A DNA stretch of 64,000 nt, from NCBI GenBank assembly GCA_006226595.1, contig SBGP01000104.1, positions 1-64,000 of the forward strand. Direction: 5' to 3'. This DNA is from Deltaproteobacteria bacterium (lineage in GTDB: Bacteria; Myxococcota_A; UBA796; GCA-2862545). Below the pieces are notes generated by a model. The model was not told where the DNA came from, did not search any database, and saw nothing but the letters and a program-made list of their open reading frames with translations. The position numbers and the translations under genes are program-made. Shown here in pieces: positions 58,800-64,000 of this stretch. Numbering within the stretch: position 1 is the first letter of the stretch; every line of letters begins with the position of its first letter.

Positions 58800-60286
58800 G
58801 CGTCCTCCAGCAGTCGCTCGAGCTCGTGGCGCCGCACCTTGCCCGAGGCGCTGCGAGGAAAGTCTTCGAAGCCGATGAAGCGCACCGCCTTCGGCTTCTT
58901 GTACGAGGCGAGCTGGGCCTTGCACGCGGCGATGAGCCCCTCTTCGGTGACGCTGTCGTCACGTCGCGCCACGAAGGCGACCGGCACCTCGCCCCAGGTC
59001 GGGTCAGGTCGCCGGACCACCGCTGCCTCGGCCACGCGGGGGTCGGCGAGCAGCACGCGCTCGATCTCGGCCGGGTAGATGTTCTCGCCACCGGACTTGA
59101 TCAGGTACTTGCGGCGGTCGACGAAGTCGAGGGTGCCGTCGGGGTTGCGCACGAACACGTCACCCATCGCGAAGTAGCCGTCGACGAAGCCGGTCTCGCC
59201 CGCGCCCCAGTAGCCGGAGAACAGCGTCGGGCCGCGCATGTACAGCTCGCCGGGCAGCCCGTCGGCGACCTCGACGCCATCCTCGTCCACGAGCCGGATC
59301 TCGCAGTACGGGCTCTGCTCCTTGGACAGCGAGCTCGGCGCCACACCCACCGGGATCAGGCTCGACGAGCAGGGCGGACAACCGGTCTCGGTGGCCCCAA
59401 AGGTGTTCGCGTAGGGCGCGTCGAGCAGAGTGGTAATGCGGGCGATGTCCGCGGGGGGCACGAGGTCGGCCATGACCCCACAGACCTTGATGCCCGCGGG
59501 CTTCACGCCGCGCTCCTCGAGCAGGTCCGCGAAGCGCCCGACCATGCCCGGCATGAGCAGCAACCAGCCGATGGGATGCGCGGCGACGAGCCCGGCGAGC
59601 GCCTCGGCATCGAAGCCGTCGACCACGAACACCGCTCCCCCGCTCATCAGCGTTCCCAGCGAATACTCGGCACCACCCATATGGTACAGCGGGCTCCACG
59701 CGACGTAGGCATCCTCGGCGGCGATGCCGAACTCGGCGCGGAGCACGAGGTTGCGCACGATCTCGGCGCGATGGCTGATCACCGCACCCTTCGGCAGCCC
59801 CGTGGTCCCCGAGGTGTAGAGGATGATCAGCGGGGACTCGGGGTCGACGTCCACCGGGTGCTCCACGGGCGTCGCCTCGGCCAGGCGCGCCTCGACCTGC
59901 TCGAACACGAGCACCGGCTCACCGCGGTCTGCCACGCGCTCGGCCTGGGCGGGACTCGCGACGATGAGCGCGGGCTCGACGAGGTCGAGGCAGTGTGCGA
60001 GCTCGCTCGGCGCCAGGCGCCAGTTCTGGCACGCGACCACGGCCCCCAGCCACGCCGCGGCGAAGAAGAGCTCGAGATACTCGACGCGGTTGCGGGAGAG
60101 CACCGCGATGCGGTCCCCCTCCCCCACGCCGTGAGCGCGAAACAGGCCCGCCCAGCGCTGCACGCGCTCGAGCATCTCGCCGTAGGTCCGCTCTCCGCCC
60201 ACACCCGCGAGCGCCAGACGCTGGGGGTACACGCGCGCCCGCCCTCGGAACAGGCTGGCGACAGTGCTGGGGACGGCGGCAGGCAC
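58796..60286 (-). CDS. AMP-dependent acyl-CoA ligase
   Basis: 496 residues. Adenylate-forming hallmarks: ILYTSGTTGLPKGAVISHRA (~155-174), the A5-type segment NTFGATETGC, YFAMGDVFVRNPDGTLDFVDRRKYLIKSGG (positions ~386-415; hinge Asp in the A8 loop) and the late Lys in PRSASGKVRRHEL. The enzyme loads an unknown carboxylic acid, probably aromatic, onto CoA. It is the first gene of the operon read right to left. The start is GTG at 60284-60286, with GGAGG 11 bases upstream. Confidence 0.92.
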   Translation of the reverse strand: MPAAVPSTVASLFRGRARVYPQRLALAGVGGERTYGEMLERVQRWAGLFRAHGVGEGDRIAVLSRNRVEYLELFFAAAWLGAVVACQNWRLAPSELAHCLDLVEPALIVASPAQAERVADRGEPVLVFEQVEARLAEATPVEHPVDVDPESPLIILYTSGTTGLPKGAVISHRAEIVRNLVLRAEFGIAAEDAYVAWSPLYHMGGAEYSLGTLMSGGAVFVVDGFDAEALAGLVAAHPIGWLLLMPGMVGRFADLLEERGVKPAGIKVCGVMADLVPPADIARITTLLDAPYANTFGATETGCPPCSSSLIPVGVAPSSLSKEQSPYCEIRLVDEDGVEVADGLPGELYMRGPTLFSGYWGAGETGFVDGYFAMGDVFVRNPDGTLDFVDRRKYLIKSGGENIYPAEIERVLLADPRVAEAAVVRRPDPTWGEVPVAFVARRDDSVTEEGLIAACKAQLASYKKPKAVRFIGFEDFPRSASGKVRRHELERLLEDA

Positions 60287-60434
60287 GGGGGAAATCTCCT
60301 CCGGAAAGTCAGGTCGTCACTCGTGAATCGGGGCACAGGCCGCAGCAGCTCGCGGCATGTGTCGCACAATAAGACAGCTCAACCCCCAAATGTTCAAACA
60401 AAAGACTGATAGAATCCATCCAGGAATTCGATAG
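60287..60434. promoter_or_regulatory. Divergent promoter region, ligase operon / LysR gene
   Basis: 148 bp between divergent starts; the half next to the LysR gene is strikingly AT-rich. It contains a near-dyad GAATCC-atcca-GGAATTC (60412-60429) just before the LysR ATG, in the place expected for an autoregulatory LysR site. No strong -10/-35 pair was recognised. Confidence 0.45.
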
Positions 60435-61349
60435 ATGTACGCACCATTCACGCTGGATCAGCTGACCGTCTTCGTTGCCGTCGTCGACGAGGGCAGCTTC
60501 AGCGCCGCCGGACGCCGCTTGGGCCGCGTTCAGTCCGCCGTGTCGTACGCCGTGCAACAATTGGAGAGTGCGCTCGGCTCGCAGCTGTTCGACCGCAGTC
60601 GACGCACGCCGACCCTCACCGACGAAGGCCGGCGGTTGGCGGCCGAAGCGCGCCTGGTCCTCGCTCAGACCCGCGAGCTCGAAGAGGTCGCCGCCCGCCT
60701 GCAGTCCGGCATCGAGCCCGAGCTTCGCGTGGCCGTGGACGCCATCTACCCGACCTCGCGACTGGTCCAGGTGTGCGAGCGCTTCACCGAGTGGTTTCCA
60801 TCGACCTCGCTGCGCATCGACGTGGGTCTGCTCGGCGACGCCGCCGGACTCGTGCTCGCTGGCAAGGCCGACCTCGGCGCGTGCAACCTCGCGGGCAACG
60901 AGTACCCCGGGCTGGCGCAGTCCTACCTGGGCACGGTGGGCCTCGTGCCCGTGTGCAAGGCCACCCATCCCCTCGCCAAGGTCGATGGGCGTCCCCACGC
61001 CTCGGTCCTCCAGCAGCACGTCCAGATCGTGCACTCCGAGCGCAGCGCCTCCGAGACCCGGGACCAGGGCGTCATCGCGAGCCGCACCTGGCGCGTGACC
61101 GACCTCCAGCTCAAGACCGCGCTCATCCGGCGGGGTGTCGGCTGGGGAAGCCTGCCCTTGCCCATCGCCCTCCCCATGCTCGCGACCGGCGAGCTGGTGC
61201 GCCTGCGCCCCGACCCCTGGCCACCCGACGGCCACCGGCTGCCGCTACACGCCGTGGTTCGCGAAGATCAGACCCTCGGCCGCGCGGGCCAGTGGTTTCG
61301 TGAGCGCCTCCAGCTCGACCTTCCCCTGCCGACCGAGGAGGGCCTGTGA
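60435..61349 (+). CDS. LysR-family transcriptional regulator of the aromatic operon
   Basis: 304 residues. Winged helix FTLDQLTVFVAVVDEGSFSA, AAGRRLGRVQSAVSYAVQQLE (~5-45), then a regular effector-binding domain. It is divergent from the acyl-CoA ligase operon and probably activates it with a pathway intermediate. The stop overlaps the GTG of the steroid-reductase-like gene (GTGA), so the two are coupled. Confidence 0.92.
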   Translation: MYAPFTLDQLTVFVAVVDEGSFSAAGRRLGRVQSAVSYAVQQLESALGSQLFDRSRRTPTLTDEGRRLAAEARLVLAQTRELEEVAARLQSGIEPELRVAVDAIYPTSRLVQVCERFTEWFPSTSLRIDVGLLGDAAGLVLAGKADLGACNLAGNEYPGLAQSYLGTVGLVPVCKATHPLAKVDGRPHASVLQQHVQIVHSERSASETRDQGVIASRTWRVTDLQLKTALIRRGVGWGSLPLPIALPMLATGELVRLRPDPWPPDGHRLPLHAVVREDQTLGRAGQWFRERLQLDLPLPTEEGL

Positions 61350-62101
61350 TCGACCCTGTGTGGCAGCAGTACGCCGTGTGGGCCATCCTCGCGCTCACGC
61401 CGATCACCGTACTCGCACTCGTGTTCATCTCGGCCCCCTACGGTCGCCATGGACGCGCCGGCTGGGGTCCCACGCTGCCGGGTCGCCTCGGGTGGGTGCT
61501 GATGGAGTCGCCCGCGGTGCTGCTCTTCGGCGCCGTGTACGCGAGCGGGGCGCATGCCGGAGAGCCCGCTACGCTGCTGCTCGTCGCCGCGTGGCTCTTC
61601 CACTACATCCACCGCACCTTCATCTTCCCGTTTCGGCTCGCGTCGACCAAGCCGATGCCCGCTCTCGTGGCCCTTCTCGCCTTCGTGTTCCAGCTCCTCA
61701 ACAGCTACGGCAACGCCGCGTGGCTCGGGGAGCTCGGCGACTACTCGGGCTGGCTCGCGGACCCGAGGCTGTGGGTCGGCCTCGCGCTGTTCGTGGCTGG
61801 CGAGGTCGTCAACCTCCACGCCGACACCGTGCTCATCGGACTCCGCAAGCCTGGCGAGACCGGGTACAAGATCCCGGAGGGCGGTGCGTACCGCTACGTG
61901 ACCAACGCGAACTACTTCGGCGAGCTGGTGGCGTGGACCGGCTTTGCCATCGCCAGCTGGTCGCTGGCTGGCCTGGCCTTCGCGCTGTACACCGCGGCGA
62001 ACCTCGTCCCCCGCGCAGCCACGAACCACCAGTGGTACCTGGACAAGTTCGGGGAGGCCTACCCGCCGGAGCGACGCAGGCTCATCCCCTACCTGTGGTG
62101 A
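61346..62101 (+). CDS. Steroid 5-alpha-reductase-like membrane protein
   Basis: 251 residues with six to seven transmembrane helices. The C-terminal half carries the family signature: FHYIHRTFIFPFR (~91-103), KIPEGGAYRYVTNANYFGEL, WTGFAIASWSLAG and HQWYLDKFGEAYPPERRRLIPYL. The relatives are 3-oxo-5-alpha-steroid 4-dehydrogenases (NADPH), which reduce the delta-4 bond of a steroid; related bacterial proteins may act on other polyprenyl or enone substrates. GTG start overlapping the LysR stop (GTGA). The stop abuts the stop of the convergent MopE-type gene. Confidence 0.85.
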   Translation: MIDPVWQQYAVWAILALTPITVLALVFISAPYGRHGRAGWGPTLPGRLGWVLMESPAVLLFGAVYASGAHAGEPATLLLVAAWLFHYIHRTFIFPFRLASTKPMPALVALLAFVFQLLNSYGNAAWLGELGDYSGWLADPRLWVGLALFVAGEVVNLHADTVLIGLRKPGETGYKIPEGGAYRYVTNANYFGELVAWTGFAIASWSLAGLAFALYTAANLVPRAATNHQWYLDKFGEAYPPERRRLIPYLW

Positions 62102-64000
62102 TCACAGGGTGTGACCGAGCACCATCCACCGCACGCGCTCGACACCGGTATCGGGACGCATCGCGGTCACCGCGACCATCAGCCGTCCGTCGATGACCAC
62201 GAGGTCGGCGCCGGTGGGCTCGAACAGGCCGAGGTCGAGCGTGGTGCGCTCGAACCACGCATCCCGGCCCCAGGTGAGCACGAGGTCGTCGAGCCCGTCG
62301 CCGTCCTGGTCCTCGGTGACGAGGGCCGCGACGAGCGTGCCGTTGTGGTCGACGGTGTGGGCATCGCGCACCGCCGTCGACAGTGCCAGCGTCTCGAGCA
62401 CACCGGGGCCCTCGACCCAGGTCGTGCCGGTGGCCGCGTTGTACACCGTAAGCAGCTCGCCATCGCGGTTGACGAGGTCGAAGGACTGACCTGCGTACGC
62501 GGTGTCGACGACGCCCTCGGTCATGCCGGTGGAGGTCACGTCCCACTGCTCGAGCGGGCCATCCGCGGGCTGGACGTGGACTACGGCCTGGTACGCGTCC
62601 TCACCCGGGAGGGATGCAGTGCACGCGACCCCAGGCAACAGCTCGTCGTCGTGAGCGTACGCGCGGCTGTAGTACCCCGCCGACCTGGTCATCGCGGCGA
62701 CGGAGCTGCCACCCTCACTGCAGCCGATCCCGAACACGGATCCATCCGGGGCGACGACGACCTCGTGATCGCGGACGGGGGCTCCGGTCGAGATCGCGCG
62801 CAGCGCAGGCGACCCGTTGCTGTACACCCGCGAGACGTCGTTCCAAACGAGCGTGTCGAGGCGGAAGTAGGTGAAGTCGGAGCCGTTCGCCGCGGGGCGC
62901 TGGAGACTGGTCGCAAGTCCCAGGATGCCTTCGTGATCGGGATGACTGGCGAGGTCGATGCCGTAGCCCCGTGGATCCGCCGCGTTCACACCCAGGACGA
63001 ACTGCGTGACGGTCGGCTGCGACAGCCTGCCCAGGGCCCCTTCGAACGTGGCCAGCCCCACGGGGGTGAAGACCTCCAGCGGCGGGACCACCGGCTGAAC
63101 CGAACGGTCCGCTCCCCAGAGCAGCACGGTGCGGTTGCCGTCGCGAACGAGGTTCGGACGCCGCAGTCCCTCCACCTCCATGTCGAAGGTCACGAAGGCG
63201 CCGGCATCCGGGTTGCCGTTGCAGTCCTGGTCGACGTCGTCGCCGAGCCACTCGAGGGTGTCCGGGTGGACATCGGGGAGGTCGTCGGCACAGTCCGTGA
63301 CGGGCAGCGAGCCGTCATAGACATCGGCGTAGAGCGCACTCGCATAGCCGTCGCCATCCATGTCGTAGTCGTCGGCACCGTCGCAGTCGGTGTCCTCGCC
63401 GTCGTACCAGGTGTCGAAGGCCCCGGGATGCACGCTCGCGGCGCCGTCGTCACAGTCCCCCCACCGAGCCGTCAAGCCGCACTGATACGCCGCCTCGTAG
63501 CGCTGGAACGCCGCCTCCGTGGCCTCGGTACGGAGCATGTAGCCGTCCCCGTCCACGTCGAACTCGTCGGCGCAGTCACAGTCCATGTCGACGCCGTCGT
63601 AGGGCTCGTCGACGACGTCCGCGCCCGGGAACACCGCGGCATCGAGGTCGTTGCAGTCCCCGGAGGGCAGCGAGCCGGCGTACGGCGGGTCGTGAGGCAG
63701 GCCCGTGTTCGGGTTGAAGGTCGCGACGAACCCGTCGCCATCGACGTCGTAGTCGTCGTTTGCGCCACAGTCCGTATCGAGCCCATCGTAGGGCACCTCC
63801 AGCGGCGACCCCGGGTACACGTCAGGGTCGGTGTCGTCGCAGTCGACGAGGTCGGTCGGCAAGCCCGCGGGCCACGTCCCAGGGTAGTCGCCGAGCGCAA
63901 CGCCCGCGAAGCCGTCGCCGTCCACGTCGACCAGGTCTTCACCATCTCCGTCCTGGTCGACCCCGTCGTACGGAATCTCCTCCGAGAGCTCCGGTTCGGG
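62102..64000 (-). CDS. MopE-type Asp-rich surface protein (5' end outside the window)
   Basis: 633 codons visible; the frame runs open to the window edge (EEIPYDGVDQDGDGEDLVDVDGDGF at the start of the visible part). The first ~220 residues contain five to six MopE-like units (D.DGDG...DCDD..P.V.PG....YDG.DTDCDG..DYD), which resemble the copper/metal-binding MopE repeat. The remaining ~410 residues are beta-rich (propeller-like) with no recognised family. Signal peptide and N-terminus cannot be seen. Confidence 0.87.
   Translation of the reverse strand, partial: PEPELSEEIPYDGVDQDGDGEDLVDVDGDGFAGVALGDYPGTWPAGLPTDLVDCDDTDPDVYPGSPLEVPYDGLDTDCGANDDYDVDGDGFVATFNPNTGLPHDPPYAGSLPSGDCNDLDAAVFPGADVVDEPYDGVDMDCDCADEFDVDGDGYMLRTEATEAAFQRYEAAYQCGLTARWGDCDDGAASVHPGAFDTWYDGEDTDCDGADDYDMDGDGYASALYADVYDGSLPVTDCADDLPDVHPDTLEWLGDDVDQDCNGNPDAGAFVTFDMEVEGLRRPNLVRDGNRTVLLWGADRSVQPVVPPLEVFTPVGLATFEGALGRLSQPTVTQFVLGVNAADPRGYGIDLASHPDHEGILGLATSLQRPAANGSDFTYFRLDTLVWNDVSRVYSNGSPALRAISTGAPVRDHEVVVAPDGSVFGIGCSEGGSSVAAMTRSAGYYSRAYAHDDELLPGVACTASLPGEDAYQAVVHVQPADGPLEQWDVTSTGMTEGVVDTAYAGQSFDLVNRDGELLTVYNAATGTTWVEGPGVLETLALSTAVRDAHTVDHNGTLVAALVTEDQDGDGLDDLVLTWGRDAWFERTTLDLGLFEPTGADLVVIDGRLMVAVTAMRPDTGVERVRWMVLGHTL

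Noticed and set aside
1-64000. Mobile elements, prophage, toxin-antitoxin or defence islands
   Set aside because: No transposase, integrase, recombinase, phage structural, restriction or known defence protein was found in any strand.

Overview
The window is chromosomal DNA of a high-GC bacterium, most likely a Myxococcota-type (deltaproteobacterial) lineage. The evidence is an M23 protein with a MYXO-CTERM-like tail, MopE-type and DUF4215-type Cys/Asp-rich surface lipoproteins, SBBP-like propeller repeats, and many Ser/Thr kinases and hybrid histidine kinases. No phage, insertion sequence, CRISPR array or rRNA was seen. One tRNA (Gln, UUG) is present.

Layout. 1-8.1 kb: two divergent Ser/Thr kinases, a MAPEG protein, a secreted M23/FG-GAP protein, an ABA4-like membrane protein and a three-gene adaptor/FtsX-permease/ATPase export operon. 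8.3-16 kb: a globin, a LOV-domain hybrid histidine kinase, TspO, a lipoprotein, a LysR/oxidoreductase divergent pair and a GNAT-nitrilase fusion. 16.2-19.2 kb: a choline/betaine ABC importer with fused binding protein and permease. 19.3-31 kb: a signalling island with two histidine kinases, a response regulator, two class III nucleotidyl cyclases, an ECF sigma factor and a Ser/Thr kinase ending in a cyclic-nucleotide-binding domain. It also holds hemerythrin, exported, small membrane and acetoacetate-decarboxylase-like genes, which share a repeated promoter-like motif found four times. 31-41.7 kb: the tRNA, a redox/cupin fusion, a GNAT enzyme, a methyltransferase, an Asp-Thr-Ala repeat lipoprotein, an SLC12-like transporter with an apparent CTG start, a sigma-54-driven porin-like gene, a LysR/DUF924 pair and a large orphan protein. 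41.9-44.5 kb: a steroid-type Rieske oxygenase and FAD dehydrogenase pair behind two KstR-like palindromes. 44.5-50.6 kb: surface or exported proteins and an HDAC-family deacetylase, followed by a ten-unit 18-bp tandem repeat. 50.9-62.1 kb: a minus-strand aromatic-catabolism operon, divergent from a LysR gene that is coupled to a steroid-5-alpha-reductase-like gene. 62.1 kb to the end: a MopE-type surface protein cut by the window edge.

The most striking region is the 51.9-60.3 kb operon. Seven consecutive genes mostly overlap by 1-4 bases. One encodes a 999-residue fusion of maleylacetate reductase, an alpha/beta-hydrolase and a homogentisate-dioxygenase-like domain. Another is a thioredoxin-fold gene interrupted by an in-frame TGA exactly where the first Cys of a CxxC motif should be, followed by a stem-loop in the position of a bacterial SECIS element; I read it as a selenoprotein. 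The operon can be read as ring cleavage (dioxygenase domain), isomerisation (GST), hydrolysis (esterase domain), reduction to 3-oxoadipate (reductase domain) and CoA transfer. An acyl-CoA ligase and a citryl-CoA-lyase-like enzyme handle the side chain or a product. The order of steps and the substrate are inference.

Second in interest are the putative cAMP circuit (two cyclases next to a kinase with its own cyclic-nucleotide-binding domain) and the four-copy promoter-like motif.
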